DNA of 64,000 bases. Source: Vitis vinifera. Lineage: Eukaryota; Streptophyta; Magnoliopsida; Vitales; Vitaceae. Below the pieces are notes generated by a model that was given only the letters and a program-made list of their open reading frames with translations, was not told the origin of the DNA and searched no databases. The position numbers were made by a program, and so were the translations under genes. Where the stretch lies: assembly GCF_030704535.1 (NCBI RefSeq), contig NC_081812.1, positions 19,996,501 through 20,060,500 of the forward strand. The letters run 5' to 3'. Position 1 is the first letter of the stretch; the number at the start of each line of letters is the position of its first letter. This document shows positions 12,936-23,849 of the stretch, piece by piece.

Positions 12936-14313
12936 TTAATTGTTTCAAAAAATTATTTTTAACATTCTACACAAAGCTAGAGAGCTAAATATTTTAGTTT
13001 TTTCCTTTGGGATATATTTTTTTAAAAAATAAGTAATAAATAAAAAAAATTAAAAAAACAAATCATTTAAAATCTAAAAGGAAATTGCATTCAATGTTAA
13101 ATTAAAAAAAAAAAAAACAAATATCACATTAATCTACTTAATGACTTAATTTAAGTTATTAAGTCAATTGAAATCATTATTTAATTTACCAAACATCCTC
13201 TAAATGTCCAATAAAAAGAATATAAGAACCAACAGTTAATGGGAACAAGCATGAAGAGGAATGAAGAAAGGCATCATACTAGCAATTAAATCTAAATCAT
13301 ATAAGAAATTGTGACATGATCAGCTTGAGTTAATGGGAAGAATTTTGTAATCTGTGTGTAATTTAATTTTAACACATTTTTTAAACAACAATAACGTTGT
13401 CCAAATAAAACAAAAATATAAAAATGGAAAGTGTTACATGATTTCAGGTAATTTGTTTAAATGATGTTGGAAGAACGTTCAATTATCCAAATTTGTTATT
13501 AAGACATGAATGGGCTGTTGTCTTTCTTTGGTGTGTTTTTTTTTTTTTTTAAGGATAATGTCAATGTGAAAATTGCTTTTCTTGACAAAAGCTTCCTCTG
13601 TTTTCACTTTTCCCGAACCCCAACAGTAGCTGTCAGCCATCTATCTAGTTAGTGAGCGGTGGAGTTGTCGTCTTCACTGCCAAAGCGAAATGTGGAGCCA
13701 GATATGCAATCCAAAATCAACCAAATCCTCCATATTCCCAGATGTGGAATTGTTGATAATGAGAATAGCAAAATCATTAGCAAGAAAAAAGCCCAATACA
13801 ACCTTACCACACGAAAAAGGGGCACTCCCAACTATGCACTTTCCTTGAGATGATTGTCAACAGCAAAATCGAAGTCAGAAACTCCTGTTAAAGCACAAAA
13901 TTCCCAACAACAATCCTCAAAGCCGGAGCAGTGGAACAAACAGGATGACAAGTTTATGAGCAACTCAATAAAACCCAAACACATTGCTTTCAGAGAAACA
14001 TTATGGCTCTGAATCGTCTCCTTTTCTGTCACTTACCCAGACCACCAAGTGCTTCATTGCTGTGACTCAAGACAGAATCAAGGCTATTAAATAATAACCA
14101 CGATGACTTCCAAGCATTCATTAATTCCACATCCTGAGTTAGTTTTAAAGAACAGAAGTAAGAGACCTACAAACTAGGCTGAATCCATCCATGCAGAAGC
14201 TAATAATAAGCTGTTCTCCTCATCAATCAGAACTCAACAGAGTAACTGTGTGAATCAGATATCTATCAGTCTTAACATGAAATAGACAAACCATATCTCA
14301 GCATCTCAGCATC

Positions 14314-17300
14314 TCAGTACCGGTCATAGGAAGATGGTCGACCTGCTTTTCTAGAGCGATCATAAGGACCGGGTCTGTCCCTGTAGCTTCCCCTGTCGAA
14401 ACGGGCTGGCCCTCCTCCACTTCCATACTTGTCGCCACCACCTCTGGGTCCTCCTTCCCTATTGTAACCCTTATCCTTGCCGTTGTACCCATTTTGAGTG
14501 TCCCGGTCCATATATCTATCCCCTCCAAAGCGATCACCACCAGGCTGGTACCTGTCATTGTTGTAACGATCACGGCCATACCTGTTGTCTCTGCTATCAG
14601 TGCGCTCCCTATCTCCTCCATAGCGTCCCCCATCAAAATGATCATCATATCGGTCTCCTCCAAAGCGATCGCCACGACCACCTCCACCCCCACCTCCACC
14701 TCCACCAAACTTGGAATGTGAAGAGAATCGGCCACCACCACTGCCAACACCATCACCAGAAGGACAATCCCGCGCCCAATGTCCTGGACGGCCGCACTTA
14801 AAGCAATCATCAGATCGGCCAACTGGCTTATCAACTCCCCTGTAGCTGTCCCTACCACCCAGCATACGATCCCTGCCACCTGGAAAATGATCCCTGCCAC
14901 CAGGGAAATGATCCCTGCCACCTGGCATATGGTCCCGTCCACCAGATATGCGGTCTCTGCCACTTGTCGCGTGGTCTCTGCCACCAGGAGCATGATCCCT
15001 GCCACTTGGCATATGGTCCCTACCATAGCCATATCCTGAATCTTCACTGCCCATTTTTGGCTGTGCCTTGTTTACAGATATTACCCTGCCATCCAACTCC
15101 CGGCCATGCATCTCCCGAATTGCATCTTCCATAGCTCGATGATCTGCAAAGGTTATAAATCCAAACCCGCGAGGACGACCAGTATCTCTTTCCATCATGA
15201 CCTACGCAAACACCAAACATATTGTGAAGTCAAAGGGGGCATTTTCTTGCAGGAGTAGTGAACCAACAAATATCATGGACCCTGTTTATTTTGAAATGAA
15301 ACTACTCCTTTCCCAAATAAAGAGGGCCTAAAACATTTCAGTGTAGCAGATATGCTTCCACAGTTTAAATCATCAACAAATAGACATTTCGAGGGACTAT
15401 TGGTGACTTTGCTGCAGCTCCTCTATTGCATTTCAGATGGCAACCAGAATAATCAGCTAGGAAGACCAACAATTAAATTGTTACACCTCATGTGTGCAAA
15501 ACTGATCGACAATGCAAGAACAAGCCACCTACATACCACAACTCAAAAAATGCATTTTATGGATGAATCTATATTCATATCGGTTTACAGTTTTATCAAA
15601 AAGCACCATTGCAGGTTCTCTCCATCCAAATCAATCACAGGAACAATGGGACATGACACTAGAAACTAGCAGGCTCAGATACGGTAGGCCATAAGAAAAT
15701 ATGCAATCAGGAACCCTTTTCACAAATTTGAAATTCAACTCTGGCCTCCAATAAGACCATCCTGTAAACTGCAGCACATCATCATACTCATTGCAGCCAA
15801 GACAGAAATATAACGCCACTTCAAATTGCAGTCCAGAAAAATCTACTTTGTTTGAACAGAATCTCGTGTAGTCTCACAAAATAGAACTTTAATAGCAAAC
15901 ACCGAATCCTTCATCTAGAAGGAATGGAAAGATAATTAAAGAATGATTCAGGTGCTGCACTGCCACCAGGAAGCCTGACTATGAAAAATATTCAAGATAT
16001 AATACCACGAAGAGAGATTAGATGTCAATCAATGGAAAGGGGGAAAAAAGAACTAATAGCATGTACATGTGAACTGCCATTGTTACTGGTAATTATGTGG
16101 AAGGATATGCACAATAGTAGCATAATACTTTCTGCCATAATAAATCCTCTTTATCATCATATTGCTCACAATCACTCAATATTATTAACACAATAGTAAC
16201 AGTTGTTCCCTAGAGAAGCACTTGAACAGACATAATATTCAAACAAAATCCAGCATGTGAACTGAGCAGGGCATTCATGATTTATCACAAACAAGCTGCA
16301 TCAGAAGATGGGGTTTCTATAGGTGACTCATTCCAAGGAAGTATTTTGCTTCCTTTCTCTGGTGGATAAGTAGTTAGCATCTTGCAATCACTAGCACCCA
16401 GTTTATGACGCATCTTAAACTCCTCTTAAACATTTAAAGTTAGGTAAATCAAAGTACAGACCACACTCATGCTACTCTTCTAATGGGCACAACTAATGAT
16501 AAGCAAGTTTCACATTTAAAAATAAGTGATCCCTGAGAAGGCTTATTGTGAAGTATCTGAAACCAAAAAAAAAAATCCTGAAAAGCATTAAAAATAAATC
16601 TTTTGGACTCTATGATCAGAGACAATGTAGTCAAACGTTATTTGCTTGACATCTATAGAAACCAACTTACTTTCGTGTTCAAACATGACTGTGCATCCCA
16701 TTTGAAATAACAATCAGAATCTTTTTCATTAAATTGATATAAATGACAGTCCTCAAGGCAACATCTGAAGGCAGGCCAAGTACCCACTAGTGTAATACTT
16801 CACTTTTCTTTTTCAAAAAATACAAAAGCCCCAATTTTGACATATAAATAGTTGGTATTATGGAAAAGGACAGCCATCTAGCAAGCAACAGCTTAAGAAT
16901 TGGTTAATCAGTTCTCAGCCACATCATTAAATAAAATCTGGAACAGTGTGAGAATTCCTAATAGACCTCAAAGCATAGTTATTATTGCGAATAAGGATCA
17001 CTCCAACAATAGCAAACATAATATACAAAATGGAAAACCGAGCATCTAACCATACAACAGTCTGCAGACTCAACACATTACAGACTACATGTCATTGGTT
17101 TATTAAATTATTCCTCAGCCTGCATATATGTACACACACACTTCTTGTGCAGCCAAAATTGCAAACTAAGGTGTAATTTGCACACACTTCTTGTTTTCTG
17201 TTTTGAAAACAAAATATAGTAACAATTCCAATATCAAATTTAAGAACTCTTATAGACTTATCATAAAAAGATAATTTTCAAGAACTGTTTAAAAAAAAAT

Positions 17301-18109
17301 CAAAGGTATCAAAAATTTTAGAGCTTTTTTGGCCATGCAATTTAAAAACAGTTTTCTGTCTTTCAAAACAATAAATTGTTTTTAAAAATTTCTAACACTA
17401 TTTGCTGTTATTCTCTAGAAACAATTTTTAATAACAAAGTAAATAGAGAACAATTTTTAGAAAACAAATAGGAGTCGTTTTCTTTAGTTTTTAAAAACAA
17501 AAGGAAAACATGAACTTGTTTGGCCATGTTTTCTCAAACTTATTTTTAAAAACTCTATTTTATTTAAAACAAATTTCAGAAAACATGGCCAAACTTGCCC
17601 ATACGAGCCCATACTAACTCAAATTTTAAAATTTGTAAAATCAATTTTTAAGAACATAAGGTAAGTACATATTTATGGGACAATGCAAGGAAATATTTCC
17701 TTTTTTATTGCATTAATGGGGCAATCCTCAAACCCACAAAAAGGACACATGACTGAGCTACAATCGTTAACATCACACAAAAGGAAAACATTGCCAAAAA
17801 ATATATATGCCACAGGCATTGGGCTCCGTGATGATAAAATAATGCACAAAGTCATCCAAATTTTTACAAGAAACGAGCAGATTAACAAATTGACCTAATC
17901 AATTAACATGAAAAAATGCCAGAAAAACATACAAGTCTTAGTCTTTACTTTTCTAGGAAACCAAACAAGATGGGGGACTGATGAAAGAAACATCATACCA
18001 GGGACTCGAGAATTTTTCCGTATCGACTGAAGGCATCTTCAAGATGCCTCTCCGAAGTGTTCCAACCCAATCCTCCCACGAATATGCGATTCTCTTCTCT
18101 ACCGCCCAT
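14314..18109 (-). CDS. RZ-1-type glycine-rich RNA-binding protein (RRM + CCHC zinc knuckle)
   Basis: Two coding exons, 18109-17999 and 15201-14314, join in phase 0 across a 2.8-kb GT-AG intron to give 332 residues. The RRM occupies about residues 8-83, with RNP2 IFVGGL at 9-14 in exon 1 and RNP1 RGFGFITF at 48-55 in exon 2. Nine GRD-based heptads (about 97-159) follow, then a CCHC knuckle [14 protein letters not shown] (Cys170, Cys173, His178, Cys183), and an RGG/RD-rich low-complexity tail. This order is that of the Arabidopsis RZ-1B/RZ-1C family, nuclear proteins affecting pre-mRNA splicing with SR proteins; the first Arabidopsis relative, RZ-1A, is cold-associated. Only the heptad block seems expanded. 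The ATG lies just after a 5' UTR intron and begins the conserved [14 protein letters not shown] stretch. Confidence 0.93.
14836..15024 (-). repeat. In-frame 21-nt coding minisatellite, nine units
   Basis: Nine consecutive heptads, all starting Gly-Arg-Asp, such as [21 protein letters not shown] and GRDHFPG (twice in a row), lie between the RRM and the zinc knuckle of the RZ-1-like protein. Because the unit is a multiple of three, the reverse strand and other frames also stay open, creating spurious antisense frames. Confidence 0.9.
17518..17594. repeat. Short perfect inverted repeat in the RZ-1 intron
   Basis: GTTTGGCCATGTTTTCT at 17518-17534 is perfectly inverted at 17578-17594 with a 43-bp AT-rich loop. 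A related TTTGGCCATG motif lies near 17329. It looks like the end of a small MITE or its internal palindrome in the AT-rich stretch 17200-17600. Confidence 0.6.
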
Positions 18110-18120
18110 CTTCACAAACC

Positions 18121-18221
18121 CTAGTGGAAAGAGATTTATGGTGTTTGTAATTCAAAATTTGCAAAAAGGAAAAACTAGAGAGAAAAAAGAAAAAAAGGAA
18201 GGTGGGATTTGGAGATAATAC
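18121..18221 (-). other. Probable 5' UTR intron of the RZ-1-type gene
   Basis: On the minus strand a donor CTCAG|GTATTATC precedes an acceptor TTTCCACTAG|GGTTTGTG lying 11 nt before the ATG. The implied 101-nt intron has a normal length and borders. It is inferred from splice motifs only. Confidence 0.55.
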
Positions 18222-18333
18222 CTGAGAGTCTCTCTTTCTTATCACTGAGATGTAGCGGGAGCAGCAGTTCTTGCTCTAGGGCTTCTGAAACGACGAAAAA
18301 CCCTAGACCCTTGTTTCTAATTCTGCTCTATTT

Positions 18334-18341
18334 TATTTATA
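18334..18341 (-). promoter_or_regulatory. TATA-like box and nearby telo-box of the RZ-1-type gene
   Basis: TATAAATA reads on the minus strand about 225 bp above the ATG. Just downstream, AAACCCTAG occurs around 18298-18306 (plus strand), matching the plant telo-box found near starts of translation- and RNA-related genes. Both together suggest transcription starting near 18300. Confidence 0.45.
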
Positions 18342-18815
18342 TTTGTCAGTAAAGTTCCCACCCGGTTGGCCTCTCCACCCGATTTTATCAAGCCCACTAC
18401 TCAAACTCTGGCCCAGCCCAACCTCAAGCCCAATTTTTCGACAGCATAAACCATCCGGCCCTATTTTTATATATTATAACAATTAAAAAAAAAAGTTTTT
18501 TTTTTAAAGAAAATTGATTGAATCAAATTATTTTTTCTTAAAATTTATTTTTTTTAAAGTAAGTATTTTTTTTTCAAAAGATTTTTTATAGAAGTCAGGG
18601 TCTTACATGGCAATCTTACTGTGTATAGATGATTAAAATTATTATAGTTTTATAAATATTCTCTCCATTATTATATTTTACAAATCATTTTTTAAAAAAT
18701 CCTACAAATTTTAAAAAGGCTTTTGAACTTAGATTTCGGGAAATAGCCCGACCCCTCTTGACCCCACATACTTGGGGCACTCAAAATTGGGATATAATAG
18801 GAAACATCTCAAAGT

Positions 18816-18831
18816 TTGAACTATAAAATTG
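18816..18831 (-). terminator. Plant snRNA 3'-end box of the U5 gene
   Basis: The minus strand reads CA, seven bases, then AGTTCAA. This fits the plant snRNA 3' processing consensus CA(N)3-10AGTNNAA exactly and lies a few bases after the terminal stem-loop of the U5 RNA. Confidence 0.85.
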
Positions 18832-18833
18832 TA

Positions 18834-18953
18834 GGGGTCATCCAATGAGGATGCACCCTCCAAAAATAGGCGTATGCCGCTGCTTGCGGCGCGCACACGG
18901 TATTCTTTAGTAAAAGGCGAAAGAATAGTTCGCTTTGTGCTCACCGCGCGGCT
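18834..18953 (-). ncRNA. U5: U5 spliceosomal snRNA
   Basis: About 120 nt beginning AGCCGCGCGG. It contains the invariant U5 loop 1 sequence CGCCTTTTACTAAAG (18905-18919 on the plus strand as its complement), closed by the TTCTTT/AAAGAA stem. It then has an Sm-binding site ATTTTTGG (18860-18867) and a terminal hairpin GGGT-GCATCC/GGATG-ACCC. U5 aligns exon ends in the spliceosome through loop 1. Upstream, an exact USE and a TATA box are 34 bp apart, the spacing of Pol II-type plant snRNA genes, and an exact 3' box follows. All required parts are intact, so it looks functional rather than a pseudogene. The 5' end is uncertain by about four bases (18953 or 18957). Confidence 0.95.
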
Positions 18954-18981
18954 GCGTGATTTACTTTGGAAAATGAAATGG

Positions 18982-18989
18982 CTTATATA
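18982..18989 (-). promoter_or_regulatory. TATA box of the U5 snRNA gene
   Basis: TATATAAG on the minus strand, starting 36 bp before the proposed RNA start at 18953, or 32 bp before the alternative start at 18957. Confidence 0.85.
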
Positions 18990-19023
18990 GGAAGCTTTCA
19001 TGTTTGGTTTTCTCACTTGGAAG

Positions 19024-19034
19024 CGATGTGGGAC
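19024..19034 (-). promoter_or_regulatory. Upstream sequence element (USE) of the U5 snRNA gene
   Basis: GTCCCACATCG on the minus strand matches the plant snRNA USE consensus RTCCCACATCG at every position. It lies 34 bp from the TATA box, the spacing that specifies RNA polymerase II rather than III in plants. Confidence 0.92.
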
Positions 19035-19239
19035 TCATTTATATCTTCTAGACACTTACTTTCTTCTTGTGCCAGTTCGACCCCAACCCCAAACATAACT
19101 TCATTAGCTGAAGTGGCTAACAGGACAAAAGGGGTATCAATGCAGATCATCACGAGAATCCGACGGTTCAAAAACTCACTGCACGCTTTACGGAGATCCA
19201 GTGTGCACAAACCCACGCAGTGATTTTATTCGGAGGCTC

Positions 19240-20330
19240 TCAAGGATCAAATATTCTCTAAAAATTATAAATTTTAAATCACGAAAATGTAGGTAATGAT
19301 TCAGAAAATATTTGCAGGCCCAGAAAAATAAGCTAGCCGGCAGTATTAAAGAGTCTGGATGACCTCTTTGTGATGCAATCAAGTGCATGGACGGTCGAGA
19401 TCATAGTGTATTAGGACCCGTTTTAGATAAAAAAACCAGTCTGCAACGTTTATCATACTTATGGTGCAGCCGGCTACATCTATATGCTCAGCTAATGCAA
19501 TTCTGTATATTTGATGAGATGGACAAATGGTATCAGATCTCCAGTTTGTACTGAAATCTAACAGTCTAACAGGCAAATATCCCCATTCAACAACTTGAAA
19601 ATTAATTTTCAATCATTCAAACTAAGATAAATCTGCGCTCCTTGATTAATAGGCTCAAAGCTGAAGCCTAGAATTCATGAGCTTGTTCCTGAACAGTACT
19701 TCAAAGGTAGCATAAGTCACTTCATTTATAGTATAGAAAAATATTTCATATAAAGCAAAAGACAATCTAGGATTCAAACCTAATTTATCATAATCTATAA
19801 AGCAAAAGACTCAAAACTTGTTTCTCCATTACTTTAACATTCAAACCTTTGAATTTCTAGTGAGAGTACATTAAAAAACAATCCTGCAATTTGACCTGTC
19901 TTACATTTTTACTAATTGGACGAGTTTTAATATTAAAGTTTGTTCCTCAGCCTAACACCAGCCCATTCAAAAAATAGTTAACATACAACCTTGATTGTTC
20001 CACGCTCTGGTTTCTCATTCACAGGGAACAGTTATATGACAGTTCCACGCCACCAACTTCGAATCTGGATTTCTATTCTGTCTTACTCGATGGAGCCTTT
20101 GGTTTGTCCAACCCATGCATCTTCATCCATTTCTTTAATTGTCTTCTCAATGTGACCAACTGGGTCCTATCCATCCAAGTAATTTAGTCTCCAACTACTG
20201 CCGGCCCTTGACATCCTTGCCTTCTCTTGTTCTTATTATCTAGCTAGGCTAGCTGTTATAAGCACTTCCATCCCACTGAATTGGCTGAAAATTCACTCCG
20301 GGGGCTGAGAAAATTAAGGTTCCAATATCA
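19240..20330. other. Intergenic region between U5 and the HGSNAT-like gene
   Basis: No gene recognised; short open frames on both strands lack domains. The promoter of the downstream plus-strand gene probably lies in its last few hundred bases; a TATAAG near 20252 is about 80 bp before that ATG. Confidence 0.5.
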
Positions 20331-20333
20331 GCC

Positions 20334-23300
20334 ATGGACTACGATGCCAAGAGAGTGGAAGAAGGCTTGGGCCATGTTCACAAAGAAGATATCAGCGAGA
20401 AAGCAGATAAGATCGAGAAAGATGAGAGTAGCGCAACACCAGCCCAGTCGGTGGAACAGAAGGGGGAGGAGCAGCCTCTTATAAAGCAGAAAAGCAAGAG
20501 GGTGGCAACCTTGGATGCGTTCAGAGGCCTCACCATAGTGGTAAGCATAAGCCGTAAGTATTATACAGTAGAAAAACGAATTATCAAAGATATGGTTTAG
20601 GTTTCGTTGTTGTAATAAGAATGAGGATGTGTGCAGCTGATGATATTGGTGGACGATGCTGGGGGATCATATGCGCGTATTGATCACTCACCGTGGAATG
20701 GGTGCACACTGGCAGACTTTGTGATGCCATTTTTTCTCTTCATTGTAGGGGTCGCAGTCGCCCTTGCTCTCAAGGTTTACAATTTCTTACAACACCTGAT
20801 GCCACTTCCAAACAAAACGTTATAGCCTAGGAATGCAACCCTCCAGCACACAAAAGATACTCCCGGATCACGGATCAATGCATTAAAAATACTTCTTTCT
20901 CTTTCACTCTAAATCTAAGAGTCTTTAGTAGTAATTCTATAAAATGATTCTAATATTTCTAATACTTAGAATTATAAAAATTTTCAAATGTTGAAAATAC
21001 GAAAAACGTTTTTTAAAATCACTATCAAATAAGTTCTAAACAATTATTAACATGCGATTGTCACGTCTATGTATCGATTAAAATTATGTTTGGTTATCTA
21101 ATAGTACTAAGAAATGAAAAAAAAATTGATATAAAAAATAGTTTTCTTATATCTAATTTTAGTATAAAAAATATTAAAGAAAATAAAATATAATTCAAAT
21201 TAGTTAAAATTTTATATAATTTTAAATTATTTAAATTTTTATACTATAAAAAAAATAAAGTATATGAGTTTGAAGAAATATATAAAAATAATTTATTGAC
21301 TTAAAATTTTTTTTTTCTTCCTTCTATTTTTCTTTTCTATTTATTTTTTCCTCAAATTTTTTTAAAACCAAACATAGCCATAGGGGAATTTTCATAGGAA
21401 AAAAATGCATCATTTTTTTTATGAATGATCACATTAATATGGTTTTGATTTAACAAAAAAATCCAAGATGAGCAATGAGAAATTTTAAACTATTAACTAT
21501 CAAGTATAACATAGGATATGTTGGTTTCGCAAAAAGTAAATAATTTTCTTATATTTGGTTTTATTCTGGAAAATCGGAGATTAACAAATAAGCCTATCAT
21601 GATGCAATTAGTCCAATAATAACCTTTGAGATTGATGTTTCAGAAAATTCCGAGGATAAGTCTAGCAGTCAAGAAGATTTCCCTAAGGACACTGAAGCTT
21701 CTTTTCTGGGGAATTCTTTTGCAAGGTATCCATAGTGTTATCATTACTATATTTATCCATTTTTAATGACTTTCCCTTTTTCTTCTTTCACTCTCTCTCT
21801 CTCTCTCTCTGGGCTAAGTTGTATGTCATTAACATAATGTAGGAGGATACTCTCATGCCCCTGATGATCTGTCTTATGGAGTTGACATGAAGCATATCCG
21901 ATGGTTCGGCATCCTCCAGGTCTTCCCTTTACCTTTGTTTACTGGAAAGTCCATCCCAAGTTCAAGTTTATCTGGATTCCTTCAGGTAGTGGAATGTTCT
22001 TAAGCCATAGCATTCATACAGTACTCACCATTTTTCTTGTGTGTATATGCAGAGAATTGCAGTAGTGTACTTTGTTGTGGCTCTCATAGAGACACTAACC
22101 ACCAAGCGCAGACCAACTGTCATAGACTCTGGACATTTCTCCATTTTGTCAGCATATAAATGGCAATGGTAAATAAGCACTTCTATTCCAATCAATATTA
22201 AGACTGTGACCGTCTCCGGGGGTTCGAAATTATTTAGTTTGCAATAATAATTGGTGAATTCATGGCACAGGATTGGGGGATTTGTGGCATTTCTTATTTA
22301 CATGATCACAACGTATGCACTATATGTTCCAGACTGGAGTTTTGTGATAGACCAGGATCACGAAGCAAAGAGATACACAGTATGTATTAACTATTAACTG
22401 GCTTTTTGCTACCATTTCTATTATACTTGTAGCTAGTGAAACTGACTGTTTTAATTTTCAGGTAAAATGTGGGATGAGAGGACACTTGGGACCTGCATGC
22501 AATGCAGTTGGTTACGTCGATAGACAAGTATGGGGCATTAATCATCTCTACTCGCAGCCTGTTTGGACGCGCTTGAAGGTTGGATAAACTGGATAGAGTG
22601 GGGAAAAACCACTTTTTTCACATACCAATCAAGCATTAATAACTACTCATTGGGTGTTTTCTCCTTGACATATAGGCTTGCACTCTTAGTTCTCCAAACT
22701 CTGGCCCTTTTCGTGAGGACGCTCCAAGTTGGTGCTATGCTCCATTTGAGCCTGAAGGCCTGTTGAGGTGTGTTGATTTGTAGTAAACAACTTCATACTA
22801 GAAAACAGAAGAAAAAAAGGCACTATGAACTGATTTGGATTTAATTTGCTACTGGTTTTTCTTAGTACAATTTCAGCTATCCTCTCAGGCACCATCGGCA
22901 TCCATTACGGACATGTTTTGATTCATTTTAAGGTTATAAACTTCAGATTACGAATAACAGTGCCTGTTGAGCATTAAACATTGAGCTCGTGAGGGATAAT
23001 AGAAGTGGGTTCTTTTGCAGGGTCACGCTGAAAGGCTCAAGCAATGGGTTTCAATGGGAATTGTCTTGCTTATTGTAGCCATCATTCTTCATTTTACAGA
23101 TGGTAAGCTCCCCTGCCTTTGTCCTGGCCCTGAGTAGGATGTATCTTTAACACAAAATCTCAACCATATATTAGTTGGAGAGTATTAATTAATTCAGAAA
23201 GTTCCATTTCTCCACTGGTTTGCAGCTATTCCCATCAACAAACAGCTCTATAGCTTCAGCTATGTTTGTTTCACAGCGGGTGCAGCTGGAATTGTACTCT

Positions 23301-23849
23301 CTGCATTCTATTTAGTGGTAAAACAGTTCAATCCAGATGAAATATTGACATTTTTTTCTGGTTTCAAAGATAATTAATTATAGAATCCCAGGAGAATAAT
23401 TTGTTTTTTTTCCCATTGTGTTCTTCCTCTTCATGAGTAAACAGATTGATGTTTGGGGATTTCGGACACCATTCTTATTCCTAGAGTGGATTGGAATGAA
23501 TGCAATGCTAGTGTTTGTGATGGCAGCTCAGGGTATCTTCGCCGCATTCATAAATGGATGGTATTTTGAAAGTTCGGATAACTCACTGGTAAGTAGTATT
23601 GTCTATTCATTGGGAAATCTTCTTGTATATGATCATTTTCAGAGAATCCTGATTATTTTGAATATTACTTAATGGCATAAGAAAAACTACTGTTGTGGTC
23701 AGGTTCATTGGATCCAAAGACATGTTTTTATTGACGTTTGGCACTCAGAGAGGTTGGGGACTCTCTTATATGTGATATTTGCTGAGATCACATTCTGGGC
23801 CGTGGTCTCGGGCATCTTGCATAAATTGCATATATACTGGAAGCTCTAG
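20334..23849 (+). CDS. HGSNAT-like (DUF5009) polytopic membrane acyltransferase homologue
   Basis: Thirteen exons keep one frame of 489 residues: 20334-20540, 20637-20774, 21644-21725, 21843-21919, 22053-22168, 22271-22379, 22462-22578, 22676-22767, 22866-22932, 23021-23102, 23226-23317, 23445-23588, 23703-23849. All have GT-AG borders. After a polar N-terminus the protein reads RVATLDAFRGLTIV, then LMILVDDAGG and DHSPWNGCTLADFVMPFFLF, where His86 aligns with the active-site histidine of human heparan-alpha-glucosaminide N-acetyltransferase (context HASWNG). FGILQRIAVVYF and many hydrophobic helices follow; the last exon ends with HSERLGTLLYVIFAEITFW. The human enzyme carries acetyl groups across the lysosomal membrane to heparan sulfate. 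Plants lack heparan sulfate, so the plant substrate is unknown; vacuolar or secretory location is inference. The start has a good context, AGCCATGGA. Confidence 0.92.
21085..21377. mobile_element. hAT-like MITE, copy C, in intron 2 of the HGSNAT-like gene
   Basis: The left end TATGTTTGGTTATC and right end AAAACCAAACATAG form an inverted pair. The interior AATAATTTATTGACTTAAA is shared with copy B at 11493-12036. No target duplication could be found. The element explains most of the extra length of this intron (20775-21643). Confidence 0.6.

Larger units (their letters stand above)
7200..13640. other. Intergenic region dominated by small transposons
   Basis: No protein gene was recognised in these 6.4 kb. 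The stretch is strongly AT-rich and contains the foldback at 8120-8948, the composite element at 10080-11363, the nested MITE pair at 11493-12036, and a probable MITE at 12328-12935. TA microsatellites lie near 8684-8706 and 10824-10844. The short open frames at 9193-9378 and 9673-9891 show no domain. Confidence 0.7.

Noticed and set aside
13649-14032. Small open frames downstream of the RZ-1-type stop codon
   Set aside because: They overlap each other on both strands, and the position fits 3' untranslated or spacer DNA.
14298-15047. A 249-residue minus-strand open frame overlapping the RZ-1-type exon in another frame, and plus-strand frames opposite it
   Set aside because: It is a by-product of the 21-nt repeat and glycine-rich codon usage; the overlapping true frame has an RRM and a CCHC knuckle.
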